From the NCBI GenBank assembly GCA_015847255.1, contig JADLZK010005499.1, positions 1-64,000 of the forward strand: a stretch of DNA of 64,000 nt, read 5' to 3'. Made by a program: the position numbers and the translations under genes. This DNA is from Hyparrhenia diplandra. Lineage: Eukaryota > Streptophyta > Magnoliopsida > Poales > Poaceae. Shown one piece after another: positions 32,506 through 44,335 of the stretch. Under the pieces are notes generated by a model. The model was not told the DNA's origin. It searched no databases and saw only the letters and a list, made by a program, of their open reading frames with translations. The stretch's first letter is position 1. Every line of letters begins with the position of its first letter.

Positions 32506-33416
32506 TGTTGAAATATTAGGCAATTTCTAGATTAATTCCATAAAATAAATCATGATTAATAGATCTACTAGATAAAGCATGTTAAGCATACTAGCATAGC
32601 ATGAACACATAACACGATTATAGCATAGCATAAATGCATATCATAAATCATGGCAGCAGTGTGAACATAACTAGTACACCGATAGATTAGATAGATAGCA
32701 TAGCATGATCATAGCAACAGTGTAAGCACAACTAGCACACCGAGATAGATTGGATAGATTGAACACGATTAACATGAAGATTGGATCTTGAGAATACCCT
32801 TTGGCCGACGTTGAGGACAACGTAATGGAGAGGTTCAGCGTGTTTATGCCGAGATCCTCCGCTCCATTTGTCATTTGTCGCCGATCGCCGAAGAAGTAGA
32901 AGAAGTTGTCGATGAAGACGTATTTGTGGACGGTCCTCCGCGAGTCCTTCGTAGACGAGCCGCGGACGAAGATTGGGAGCGGTCGCGCGAATAGCGCTTC
33001 CCAAAAACCTTATTCGCCTTCTCGGTGCGAGGATCGCAAAGACGACGGTTCAGGAGAGACCTTTCGCCGCCATTTGCCGTGCACGGAACGATCGGCCGGA
33101 GACCGGGCCGACGGCGACTAAAAGAGTGAGAAGTGGAAAATCTTGTTTTACTACTATAGGATTTTCTAATTGAAACTCCCAATTGTAGTTGTTTTGTTGT
33201 GTCTATTCGAGTAAGGCTTGGTACGAATATATAGGAGGAAAACTCCCTACCTCCATATCAACTAGCAATATGGTACTAATTGATATTGTACCTCCCACCT
33301 TTGCTTATGGGCTAAAACAATAAAGCCCATTAGGGAACACAAATATTGAGCCTTTGAGATTTATCGAATTTCTTCATATGAATTTTAGGGGAACTATTCA
33401 TATATAAATTCTAACA
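32506..33416 (-). repeat. 5' LTR of copia element 1
   Basis: 911 bases, partner of 27107-28022. It would hold the promoter of the minus-strand element. No clear TGGTATCAGAGC primer-binding site adjoins its inner edge at 32505; the sequence there on the minus strand reads atccaaaaacc. Confidence 0.88.
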
Positions 33417-35615
33417 CACGTGCCTCGGCCTCGGCTTCAACACGCTCCTCACTCTTCCTCTCCTTGACCTCTCTATCGCCACGCCCACGCCCATGTCTAG
33501 CACTTTGTTGTTGCGCTTGCCAACATCCTCCATTAGAGTAAGAGCCGCCACCGCCTATACATTTATTTGTGAATGCCGAGCGGCAAGCGGGCGCCGTGGC
33601 CGCGTGCAACTTGGGGCCGGCCGGCGGGGTCGGGGGGCAGGAGCACGCGGGCGTGGGCTTTGGAGCGGCCGACCAGGTTAGTCAGAGCGGCGGCGGCACG
33701 GCGTTGTCGTGTGGACAACCGCAGAATCGAGCGGGAGGAGCTGAACTGTGTGTTTGGTTGAAGGTTGGGTGGGTTGGGTTGGATCCAACCCGTTTTTTGG
33801 TTGGGTTGAACCCATCTCGGTGTTTGGTTGCGGCTTCGATTTTTGGGATAGAGTCAACCCATCCCATGTTTGGTTGAAGAATTTAAGAAATCGGGTTGGA
33901 TGGCGAGTTAACACCGGTAGTGAGGCTTTTTTTGCATCGGGACCCCTCAACTATTTATAAATTAGCGAAGGCTATATGAGCAAATCTTTCTCTTTAACGT
34001 TTTTAACCCGGGAACCCTGTAAGAGAAACAAAATTAAATTGTTGTCCTTCTTCTCCCTTCAGACATGCACCGCTGCCGCCGGAGAGTTCCGCCGTGTCTT
34101 GTGAGCCGCCAGCCGTGGCGAGCTCCGCCACGGGCGCGAGACGCAGCCGCGGCGAAGCTCCCGCCCGTGGGCGCGGGCGCGCTGGGCGCGGGATCGGGGG
34201 ACGGCGAGGCATGGTCGGAGATGAGCGGCGCGTGGCGGCGTGAATCCAACCCGGCTGGGTCGGCTCGTCCCCTCAAAATGCGAGGGGGTGGAGCGAACCC
34301 GCATCTTCCCGGAATATACTCCTGCGGGCCGCTCCGGCTCCCTCATCCCCTCATCCAAACAGATGAAAAGTGGGTTGGCTCCATCCGGGTTGGCTCCAAC
34401 CAAACACCGGGGGAAGAGGGCGAGCGCGATTGAGGGTTTAGGGGCACTTCAACTTAGGCCGACCCGGCTTATTGGACCTATTTTTTCCCGCTTCCCAGGC
34501 GTGCCCCCCCCCGCCGCATGGGTAGCGGCGTGCGGCGCTGGGGTCGTGGCGGCGCGGCGGCGTGAGAAGGGGAGCGGCTACGTTTTTCGAAAGAAGTCGG
34601 TGTCTAGATGGGCCGATATAGCACGCGAGGTCCGGGAATCGTCCCGATCCTTCAAAGTTGCAAAATATCTCTCCAAATCTTAAGTTTTTTTGCGGTTAAG
34701 AGGAATTGCGTACCCCCCCGTCCGGTGTCTTTCTTGGGAGATCGAAGTAAATTGGATATATATACGTAAATTAAAAATAAAGGATTTTAGATGAGAGAAC
34801 GGTAATGAGACAAAGGTATTTTGTATTAAAAATTGGTTTGGTTAGTTAAAATTACGGAAGAAAGGAAAATAAATAGCCAGGTTGCTCGAAATCATCGGGA
34901 AATAAAAGGTGAGAAAAAACTGGAAAAGTAGCAGTAGAAAATATGCGCCGGAGAAAACCTAGGAGTTGGAGGGAGCCCGGCCAAAGCCCAAAGCCTTTTG
35001 CCGACCATGACCATTGAAAGCGGCTTGCGGGTGGGCCGTCTCTCCGGTGCGGGCGGACCCACTCCAAAGCCGGCGAAGTGTTTCGAAGGGAAGGGAACTT
35101 TCGAGGAAGGCAATTTCTAGGCCACACGATATATTCCAAGATTCATGCAATAAATATAGTAAAACAAATTTTGGTATTTTTCTTCAGTATACGCATCCCA
35201 TCCCCATCTCCGTCTCATCTCCTTTGTGCCCATCGCCGTCTTGCCTCCCTCCCTTCCTTCGATCTTGCCCGGCCGGCCGGGAGGCAAAGCCAAAGACGGG
35301 CGGTGGGGAAGGAGGCTGAGCGGCTTAGCGGCCCTTGCGGTGCCAGCGGCGGCCCGGAGAGGGTCGGGGCGCCATGGCCGGACCTTGGAGGACTTCGCCG
35401 GAGTTTCCACGCGGGAGGAGTCGGGGAGGGATTGGGGAGATGGCGGCGCCATCGGGCGAAGCTAGGTTCGCCGGGGAGGTTGGAGGTGGTGTAGGCGGGG
35501 GCAATGGCGAGGGCGGCGAGCCGGTCTGTGGCCGGTGAAGAGGAAGATGACGTGGATCGCGGAGGCGAGGAGGAAGGCGAGCTGTCCCAACGGAATTTGC
35601 GATGGTAGTTGCGTA
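33417..35615. other. GC-rich island between two copia elements
   Basis: High-GC blocks at 33420-33740, 34050-34570 and 35230-35610 separated by AT-rich DNA. Many open frames exist because stops are rare in GC-rich DNA. None shows a domain or a splice pattern I can defend. The 35220-35540 block has the look of a grass 5' exon or CpG-rich promoter, cut at 35616 by copia element 2, but this is only composition. Confidence 0.4.
33749..34407. mobile_element. Inverted-end non-coding element (tgtttggttg ends)
   Basis: The left edge reads tgtttggttgaaggttgggt and the right edge, complemented, ggtgtttggttggagccaac, so ~20 bases form an imperfect inverted repeat about 660 bases apart. Further gggttgg/ccaaccc words occur inside at both ends. 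Such 'tgtttgg' ends are common in grass hAT- and MULE-derived MITEs. No exact target duplication was found. Confidence 0.5.
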
Positions 35616-36854
35616 TGTTGGGAATATGCCCTAGAGATAATCATAGAGATGATTGTATCACCTTGTATCCATGATATATTATGTGTTCATGAATATCCAT
35701 TAAAGACAACTTGTATCGATTGGCAATTATGTGAATTGTTTGTGAGACTCTTTACTTGTATGGTTATTCTGTAATTGTCCCTGGTCGGAGTTCATGTGAG
35801 GACACACATGAATATTAGATCAGCACACATATTAGTTGATGACTATGTTTCACAAGTCATAGACATGGAGATGTCAAACTAATAGTGTGGGCACATGTAT
35901 GACATGGGGCTGGATAGACCCGACATGAGATGTTATTATTTTCTCTTTACACATCATGTACGTTATTTCCTTAGACCTGAGATTGTCGTATGTACTCAAG
36001 ATGTGAAACGACCTACTTAGGGACTATCAAACGTTACTCCGTAATTGGGTAGCTATAAAGGTGGTCTTTGGGTTTGTCAGGAAGCATGCTGTGAGGCATA
36101 GTCAATCAAGATGGAATTGCCCCTCTCCATGAGAGAGAGATATCACTGGACCACTCGATTGATTGGATCAAGAAATGCATGGCCGTGCTTGGGTTAAGTG
36201 TTAACCCACGAGGTGGACCAAATATCGTGTGGCAAAGGAATAACATGTATGTGAGTTTGTGGTGGTTCGATGCGATATGATCATTGCGTACACATGGGAG
36301 TTGACACGTCTTGCTAGAGGCCGCTATCAGCTATTGGTCGAGTAGGAGTACTCGGGCCATGTCTATGTGTGCGTGAGCCCATAGGGTCGCACGCTTAAGG
36401 GGAAGGAGGCCTAATTTGGATCTGATCCAATTAGACGAGGCTTAGGGTTACTAATGGGCCTCCAGCTTGAGAGCCTATTAGGGACGCCTATATATATGAG
36501 AGGTGGGCAAGGGGCTAGGTTAAGCCACGCCAGTTTGGCAGCCGCCGCCGCCCACGCCCTCGCCTCTTGCTCCTCACGGACCTAGCGGTCCGGGGCGCAT
36601 CGCTTCCTCCCCATGCGTGTGGGATACCTCGGAGGTGCTGCATGGAGCACAAGGGCGATCCGCACGTGGAGGACGGGCGTGGCAAGCTGCGGCACTTCTT
36701 TGCTATGCGCGCACATCTTCGTCGAGGGTCGACACTTCCTTGCACTGCTTGGCGTCTAGTGGTAATCCCGTGATCTATAACTAGCGGTAGATCCTTGGTT
36801 TATGGGTAGAAAATTTTTGTTTTACGGCTGGCGTAGCGATCCCATATTCCTTTA
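35616..36854 (+). repeat. 5' LTR of copia element 2
   Basis: About 1.24 kb starting TGTTGGGAATATGCC. A tatatata word at 36489-36496 followed by gagaggtgggcaag is a plausible core promoter. Its terminal CA appears altered (tttag), next to the primer site. Confidence 0.9.
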
Positions 36855-36855
36855 G

Positions 36856-36867
36856 TGGTATCGAGCC
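36856..36867 (+). other. Primer-binding site (initiator Met-tRNA type), one base short
   Basis: Reads tggtatcgagcc, whereas the conserved copia primer site is TGGTATCAGAGCC. The missing A lies in a CAG word. Confidence 0.85.
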
Positions 36868-38216
36868 GTAGCTGCGTCGTTATAGATTCGGATGTGTGCA
36901 TATGGTGATATGCGCGGTTGTAGATGAGTCCTTGATCGCGGTTCGTGATCTTCTTTGCCTTGGTCTTGTTCGATCTACTCCTACGGTCGAATTCGCCATC
37001 GGAGTTAAGTGATACATGTAAATCTAGTCATGGCGAGTTTGAGATCAATATGATTGATCGAATTGAACCTAGGTCATGATCGGGCGCATGTGATGCGCGG
37101 TGGTGGCAGATTTGATCTTCTACCGACCGCCGATGCAAGGGATGCACAATGGTGTGCGATCTGCCGGCTATAACTTTTGATCCAGTAACTCCGATGGAGG
37201 CGATTCTTGAACGGAAATTGTAGAGTAACAAATTTCCTACAACCCATGAAGCGCCTAGGGAGCCCGATCCCAAAACCGGCTTGGAAGATAGGTTTTTGCC
37301 CCCGCAAGAAAATGTGTCGAATCGCCTAACCTTGTTTTGTAGATTTATGTGGTGGTATGGCCTTTATGTGTATGTGATGCATGTATGTAATTAATTCATG
37401 GCTTGCATGTCGTGAGGATGACAATATGGCTGGAGCCACTTATATATTGTCCCCTTAATGTAATGGCCTGCGTGCCAAATTATGATGATCGCGCAAATGT
37501 AATTGATATTTCTATCTTGCGCTAGTATAGACTAGTCTTGGCGAGATTCATCACGGGAGGATGGCATACATGGATCATGGAGATGGAGATCATCATGATG
37601 AACAGATTCATTGGAGATGGAGATCCCCAAAGTGATATAAGGCCATACCAAGTCACAAGCCCCGTTTAATGTCATTCTTATAGGTGTTCTACTTTCACGC
37701 GTCGCGACTATGTTTTTGTCTACATACGATAGTGAAGTAGAAGCGATCCCTCGGCAATGTTTTAAGTTTCGATGCTCCCCAAACCTTGCCTTGTCACAAG
37801 CCTTGTACAATCGGTGGTGGGTCTATGAAATTAGGGTGCCGCCCGGTTTTCCTTGACTAGACAGGTTCGTATCGGATACTACTACTTGCGGAAGGTTTGG
37901 TTACTTGAACAAGATCATCCTAACGGTTAGGGATCTTGGAGCATGGCAGGTTGGCGTGAGCATAGAGATGCTGCCCAACAACAAGAGTCATATGTGATAT
38001 GATTAGCAAAGAGTTGCTTACTTGATCTACCATATCTTCTAGCGGTGATGCTAAAGCTCACTAGTTGACTTGTTAGTTGTGGGTCTTGAATCACTAAGTT
38101 TCAATTGAGGGATATTGATTTTTAGTGGGAGTATATTCAATTAAATGTTAATTTGTTTTTACTCTATCTTGGATACATTGTCATAGTATTTTTGCATTAT
38201 TTACATTTGTAGATAA
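36868..38216. other. Untranslated leader of copia element 2
   Basis: About 1.35 kb between the primer site and the gag start, without a supported gene. Short open frames on the minus strand are not credible. Confidence 0.6.
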
Positions 38217-39040
38217 ATGGCGCCTAGCAATCAACCATTTACTTTGCGTTCAGTTCTTGAGAAAGATAAATTGAATGAAACGAATTATGCGGATTGGATC
38301 CGAACTTCGAGAATTGTTCTTAGGTGAGAAAAAGGAAGATGTTCTAGACAACCCCTTACCAGAAGAGCCTGCGATAATGCACCTGCTGCGAGAAAAAGCG
38401 CTTACAAGAAAGCATGTGATGCGATCTTGAAGTGAGTTGCCTTATGCTTGCTTGTATGGAACCCGATCTGCGGATGCGGTTCGATAACAATCATGCGGCA
38501 AGACGATATGATCGTGGCGCTTGAGGATATGTTCCAAACTCAAGCTAGAACCGAAAGGTTCAATGTCTCAAAGGCTCTTGTTGAGGGCAAGCTAGCGTAA
38601 GGCGCAACAGTTGGACCACACGTAATCAAGATGGTTGGTTACACTTTCGAGAGATTGGAGAAGCTAGGCTTCCCAATTGGCCCTGATTGGCTGCGATTTC
38701 ATTCTTGCATCCCCGCCGTCTAGCTATGGGAACTTCATCTCGAACTACCATATGCATGGGGCGGAGAAGGGCTTGGCGAATTGTGTGGCATGCTTAAGGC
38801 AGCAGAGGTGACATCAAGAAAGGTCTTGGCAAGTAGCCATGTGATGGCGGTCCAAAACAAGCCTAATTTTAAGAAAAGGGGTAATCCTCATTGGAGGAAA
38901 AAGAAGGAAAAGGCTAAAGGTGAGACCTCTAAGCTAAAGCCATCCCGAGCCCAAAAGGCTGGACCAGCTAGCGATTCCGAAAGTGCTTTCAATGTCATAA
39001 AAGGGTCCTTTGGAAAAGAAACCGCAAGGAGTACTTAGCA
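38217..39040 (+). pseudogene. Copia gag of element 2
   Basis: The start at 38217 opens MAPSNQPFTLRSVLEKDKLN and continues into NETNYADWIR, the standard N-terminus of a plant copia gag (UBN2-type) in which the tryptophan marks the conserved helix. A basic linker follows near 38860-38960, and a degraded zinc knuckle (FQCHKKG-like words) near 38985-39020. Several frame changes occur between 38320 and 38790. Confidence 0.85.
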
Positions 39041-42000
39041 TCCTTGAAGGATAGCGGTGGTAAAGGTACTCATTTGCTTGTACACTTGTTGTTTATATTA
39101 CGAGACATATTCCTCGCTGATTCTTATATTAATTCTTGGGTATTTGATACGGATCGGTTGCTCATATTTGCAATACGATGCGCGGGGAATGATAAGGAGT
39201 AGAAGCGTTGGAAAGGGTGAAGTTGACTTCGCGTGGGCAATAATGCAAGAGTTCTTTGCCACGAGTGTCGGGGACGATGCAACTCCACCTCCCGTCGGGA
39301 TTTATTTTGGAATTGAATAATTGTTATTTTGTTCCTAGTTTAAGTCGAAACATTGTGTGTCACCTTCATGTTTGATGAAGGATGGTTATTCTTTTAAGAG
39401 TGAAAACAATGGTTGTGTGATCTCTAAAGATGGCATGTTTGTGGCTTTTTGCATCCATTGTGAATGGGTTATTTATTTTAAATCTTGATGATGCACCTGT
39501 TTGTAATATAAGCGCTAAAAGGCCTTGGCTTAATGAGTTAAGTCCTACCTATATGTGGCATTGTCGTTTGGGTCATATAAGTGAAAATCGCATGAAGAGG
39601 CTACATTTCGATGGGCTTCTAACATCGTTTGATTTTGAATCATACGAGACATGTGAGGCTTGCTTTCTAGGCAAAATGACCAAGGCCCCTTTCACAAGTT
39701 TTCTGAGAGGGCAGCAGACTTGTTGGAACTTGTACATCTTGATGTATGCGGACCAATGAGTACGACGACTAGAGGCGGATTCAATACTTCATTACTTTCA
39801 CTAATGATTTTTAGTAGATATGGCTATGTCTACTTAATGAAGCATAAGTCCGAGACTTTTGAAAAGTTCAAAGAGTTTCAAAATGAAGTAGAGAATCAAC
39901 GTGGCAAGAAAATCAAGGCCTTGCGATCCGATCGTGGAGGCGAATATTTGAGTCGCGAATTTAGCAATCATCTAAAGAGTTGCGGAATTGTTCCACGACT
40001 TACGCCGCTGGAACACCTCAAAGAAATGGTGTGTTACGGCGGCGTAATCGAACTTTGTTGGACATGGTTCGGTCTATGATGAGCGGTCGGACCTACCTTT
40101 ATCGTTTTGGGGATACGCTCTAGAAACAACCGCTTTCACATTAAATAGGGTGCCATCTAAGTCCGTAGTTAAGACACCATATGAGATGTGGACCGGTAAG
40201 AGTCCGGTTTGTCTTTTCTAAAGACTTGGGGTTGTGAAGTTTATGTCAAACGACTTCAATCGGATAAACTAACACCCAAGTCGGACAAGTGTTTTTTAGG
40301 TAGGATACCCAATGGAAACTTTAGGGTATTACTTTTACAACCCGATCGGAGGGCAAAATGTTTGTTGCTCGAAGCGGTGTTTTCTTAGAGAAAGAGTTTC
40401 TCAAAAGAGACAAGAGTGGACAAAAGGTGTATCTTGAAGAAGTTCAAGATGAGCCAATAGGTCAAGACTCTACGAAAGTGATGCTAGTGTAGCGAGAACA
40501 AGTTGAGATACTGTGGCAAAGGTAACACCGCCACTACCACGAAGATCGGCTAGACTCCGTGAGTTGCATGGGGATGTGTTATTGTTAGGCGATGGCGAAC
40601 CTATGACATATGCGGAAGCAATGATGGACCAGATTCGAGAAATGGCAAAGTGCCATGAGATCGAGATAGATTCCATGGGAGATAATCAAGTTTGGAACTT
40701 GGTTGACCCGTCGATGGGGTTAGACCCATTGAGTGCAAATGGATCTATAAAAGAAAAGGGATATGGACGGAAATGTTCACGTCTATAAAGCTCGACTTGT
40801 CGCAAAGGGTTTTCGGCAAGTTCAAGGAGTTGACTACGACACGAGACATTCTCCCGATAGCGATGCTTAAATCTATCCGGATCATTCTAGCAATTGCTGC
40901 TCATTTCGATTATGAGATATGGCGGATGGATGTTAAAACGACCTTTCTAAATGGAAATTTGGAAGAGGGCGTGTATATGATACAGCCCGAAGGTTTTGTT
41001 GATCCTAAGAATCTTTGGAAAAATATGCAAGCTTAAGAAATCCATTTATGGGTTAAAGCAAGCATCTCGGAGTTGGAACATTCGTTTTGATGAAGCTATA
41101 AAAAGAGTTGGGCTTTCGTCGAATGAATGAAGAAGAACCTTGTGTATACAAGAAGGAAAGTGGGACCACTGTTGTGTTTCTAATCTTGTATGTGGATGAC
41201 ATACTATTGATTGGAAATGATATTCCAATGTTGCAATCCGTGAAGACTTCACTAAATAATTTATTTTCTATGAAGGATTTGGGAGAAGCAAACATACATT
41301 TTGGGCATAAAGATCTATAGAGATAGATCGAAGAGGCTAATAGGATTAATCCAAGATACGTACATTGACAAGGTGTTGAAACGGTTCAACATGGAAAATT
41401 CAAGAAAGGGTTCTTGCCTATGTCACATGGTATGCGTTTTAGCAAGAAGCGGCGTCCTTCGACTGGCTGATGAGCAAGAGTGCATGAGTAAGGTTCCATA
41501 TGCTTCAGCGATTGGTTCCATCATGTATGCCATGATATGTACACGCCCGAGATGTCTCATATGCTCTAAGTGTTGCGGCGGTACCAAAAGGCGATCCGGT
41601 GAGAGTCCTTTGGACACTTGTTAAAAACATTCTTAAGTACTTGAGAAGGACTAAAGATGTGTTCCTAGTCTATGGAGGTGAGGAGGAGCTCGTTGTAAAT
41701 TGTTACACCGACGCTAGCTTCCAAACCCGACACGAGATGATTCACAATCTCAATCAAGATTTTTGTTCACAATAAATGGTGGTCTTTGTTAGTTGGAAAA
41801 GTTCCAAGCGAGGAAGCGGTGACCGATTCTACGGCGAAGCCGAGTACATAGCGACTTCTAAAGCTGCAAAGGAAGGTGTTTGGATGAGGAAGTTCCTCAT
41901 TGAGCTTGGTGTGTTTCGAATGCAAGCGGCCCATTGAACCTTCATTGTGACAATAGTGGCGCAATTGCACGAGGCTAAGGAGCCGAGGGATCACCATAAG

Positions 42001-42180
42001 AACAAACATGTACTGCGGAAATTTCACCTCATCCGAGAGTTCATCAAAGCGGGGTGAGATCAAGATATGCAAGATACATATGGATTTAAATGTTGCGAGA
42101 TCCTTTGACAAAGGCTCTTCCACGGCCTAAGCATGAGGCGCACATGAGAGATATGGGTATTAGATATCTTCAAGATTAAC
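39041..42180 (+). pseudogene. Copia pol of element 2 (protease, integrase, RT, RNase H)
   Basis: Plus-strand pieces in copia order. A protease-like segment lies near 39120-39330. GAG-pre-integrase lies at 39430-39720, with MWHCRLGHISENRMKRL and CEACFLGKMTKAPF. Integrase lies at 39740-40080, with LDVCGPM and RSDRGGEYLSREF. Reverse transcriptase lies at 40690-41330, with WRMDVKTTFLNGNLEEGVYM, the catalytic LYVDDILLIGND at ~41190 and a MKDLGEA word. RNase H lies at 41690-42150, with a CYTDASF-like word at ~41700 and later EAEYIATSKAAKEGVWMRKF around 41840. Frameshifts divide it into about ten pieces. Confidence 0.88.
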
Positions 42181-42189
42181 TCTAGTGCA

Positions 42190-42199
42190 AGTGGGAGAT
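42190..42199 (+). other. Polypurine tract of copia element 2
   Basis: The purine run agtgggagat lies immediately before TGTTGGG of the 3' LTR, the usual plus-strand primer position. Confidence 0.8.
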
Positions 42200-43452
42200 T
42201 GTTGGGAATATGCCCTAGAGATAATCATAGAGATGATTGTATCACCTTGTATCCATGATATATTATGTGTTCATGAATATCCATTAAAGACAACTTATAT
42301 CGATTGGCAATTATGTGAATTGTTTGTGAGACTCTTCACTTGTATGGTTATTACAGTAATTGTCCACAGTCGGAGTTCATGTGAGGACACACATGAATAT
42401 TAGATCAACACACATATTAGTTGATGACTATGTTTCACAAGTCATAGACATGGAGATGTCAAACTAATAGTGTGGGCACATGTATGACATGAAATTTGGA
42501 TAGACCCGACATGAGATGTTATTATTTTCTCTTTACACATCATATGCGTTATTTCCTTAGACACGAGATTGTCGTATGTACTCAAGATGTGAAAGCGACC
42601 TACTTAGGGACTATCAAACGTTACTCCGTAATTGGGTAGCTATAAAGGTGGTCTTTGGGTTTGTCGGGGAAGCATCTTTGTGAGGCATAGTCAATCAAGA
42701 TGGAATTGCCCCTCTCCATGAGAGAGAGATATCACTGGACCACTCGATTGATTGGATCAAGAAATGCATGGCCGTGCTTGGGTTAAGTGTTAACCCACGA
42801 GGTGGACCAAATATCGTGTGGCAAGGGAATAACATGTATGTGAGTTTGTGGTGGTTCGTCTCGATATAATCATTGCGTACACATGGGAGTTGACACGTCT
42901 TGCTAGAGGCCGCTATCAGCTATTGGTCGAGTAGGAGTACTCGGGCCATGTCTATGTGTGCGTGAGCCCATAGGGTCGCACGCTTAAGGGGAAGGAGGCC
43001 TAATTCGGATCTGATCCAATTAGACGAGGCTTAGGGTTACTAATGGGCCTCCGGCTCCGGGAGCCTATTAGGGACGCCTATATATATGAGAGGTGGGCAA
43101 GGGGCTAGGTTAAGCCACGCCACTTTGGCGGCCGCCGCCGCCCACGCCCTTGCCTCTTGCTCCTCGTCGCGGACCTAGCGGTCCCGAGGCACATCGCTTC
43201 CCCACATGCGTGTGGGATACCTCGGAGGTGCTGTGATCCGGAGCACAAGGACGATCCGCACGTGGAGGGACGGACTTGAGCAATCAGACGCGGCACCGCT
43301 GCTACGCGCACATCTTCGTCGAGGGTCGACACTTCCCGGCGCACTGCTTGGCGTCTAGTGGTAATCCCGTGATCTATAACTAGCGATAGATCCTTGGTTT
43401 ATGGGTAGAAAAATTTTGTTTTCGGCTGGCGTAGCGATCCCATATTCCTTCG
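42200..43452 (+). repeat. 3' LTR of copia element 2
   Basis: About 1.25 kb, partner of 35616-36854. Differences from the 5' LTR fall mostly at CTG/CAG/CGG words (for example ttctgtaa against ttacagtaa). It ends ...attccttcg, where a terminal CA is expected, then the GCGTA duplication. Confidence 0.9.
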
Positions 43453-43457
43453 GCGTA

Positions 43458-43830
43458 CTCAGCGGCGTATATACGTACTCGTTCTATACTCCAGACAGCA
43501 CATATCCCGAGCCAAAATCAACGGCTAAAAAAGTTCCTTCTCGGGAAGGCACCTTCGGAAAAAACAGACTCGTGACTTATCCCCTCTTCCCCAAATCTCG
43601 GTCTTGTCTTTCTCTTCCTTCTCTATGCAGCCACGGGAGTGAAGCCACGCGACGGCCGAGAGCGTCGGCGGAACGGCCGTCTGGCGTGGGCGGGCAATGA
43701 GGCGTGGCGTGCCACGCCGAGATGGCCTTCGTCCCGCCCCTGCTGGCGGATACCACGTCCTCACCAAGTCCGTCCTCAACATCAGCGTGAACCAGATCGC
43801 CGTGACCTCGTCGTGCTCGCGCTCATCGCA
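43458..43830. other. Host spacer between copia 2 and the gypsy element
   Basis: GC-rich from 43620 on, with open frames but no domain I can name. It could be the remnant of a host exon cut by the gypsy insertion at 43831. Confidence 0.35.
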
Positions 43831-44140
43831 TGTCAAGAACCTGACTGCTGATGCTCATCAAGAAGAAGATGTCAAGACCGGAGATGATCAAGAGGATAAG
43901 TTGGCTAAGAGGGAAACTAAAAAGAAGAAGCGCGGGAAGGAAAAGATGAACTTTGGGCCAAATCGTCAAGGCGGGCCGCCTAGCTCCACGGAGCCTAGAA
44001 GGAAGAGCAACCCCAACTCGAAGTATCAAGGCCCGGAATGGATGCCGTGAGCCGGCCCGTCCGTTGCGTAAAGGGGAGGAACCCGTCTCGTGGAACACGT
44101 CGATCATTTGAATTTTGAGCAGATTGCTCGGCGCTGCGTC
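43831..44140 (+). repeat. 5' LTR of the gypsy element
   Basis: Begins tgtcaagaacctgactgctg and matches 48998 onwards for about 215 bases. It then carries an extra ~70-base block (about 44044-44112) missing from the other LTR before matching again at ttttgagcagattgct. The right limit is estimated. Confidence 0.75.
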
Positions 44141-44335
44141 CGAATTGGCGGGGTTCATCACCCACCCGATGTATCCGGTTTGATCGAATCCTTGTTTGAA
44201 TTGGCGGCGGTTTTGGTGCGGGTGAAGGCGGCGGTGGCCGCATCCTCATCGGAGATTTGGCAACTCAACCCGACTACCCGCCGACCGCAAAGTAATCGCA
44301 TACCGGACACGTGAGAAGAAGAAGGTTGCGGCCAT

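Larger units (their letters stand above)
27107..33416 (-). mobile_element. Ty1-copia retrotransposon 1, full length, minus strand
   Basis: Two direct LTRs (27107-28022 and 32506-33416) bracket an interior that reads on the minus strand in copia order: gag with zinc knuckle, protease, integrase, reverse transcriptase, RNase H. The 5' LTR is therefore the right-hand one. Both LTRs start TGTTAGAA and end TTCAACA on the element's own strand. The flanking 5-mers (cgctg left, cacgt right) do not match. The reading frames are broken by many small indels although the LTRs differ little. Confidence 0.9.
35616..43452 (+). mobile_element. Ty1-copia retrotransposon 2, full length, TSD GCGTA
   Basis: Direct LTRs at 35616-36854 and 42200-43452, a Met-tRNA-type primer-binding site right after the first, a polypurine tract right before the second, and gag-pol in copia order between them on the plus strand. 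GCGTA stands at 35611-35615 and again at 43453-43457, an exact 5-bp target duplication. The LTRs are nearly identical, pointing to a recent insertion, yet the coding region is broken by numerous small indels. Confidence 0.93.

Noticed and set aside
34003..34683. Overlapping GC-rich frames inside and beside the inverted-end element
   Set aside because: No domain, both strands equally open, and composition explains them.
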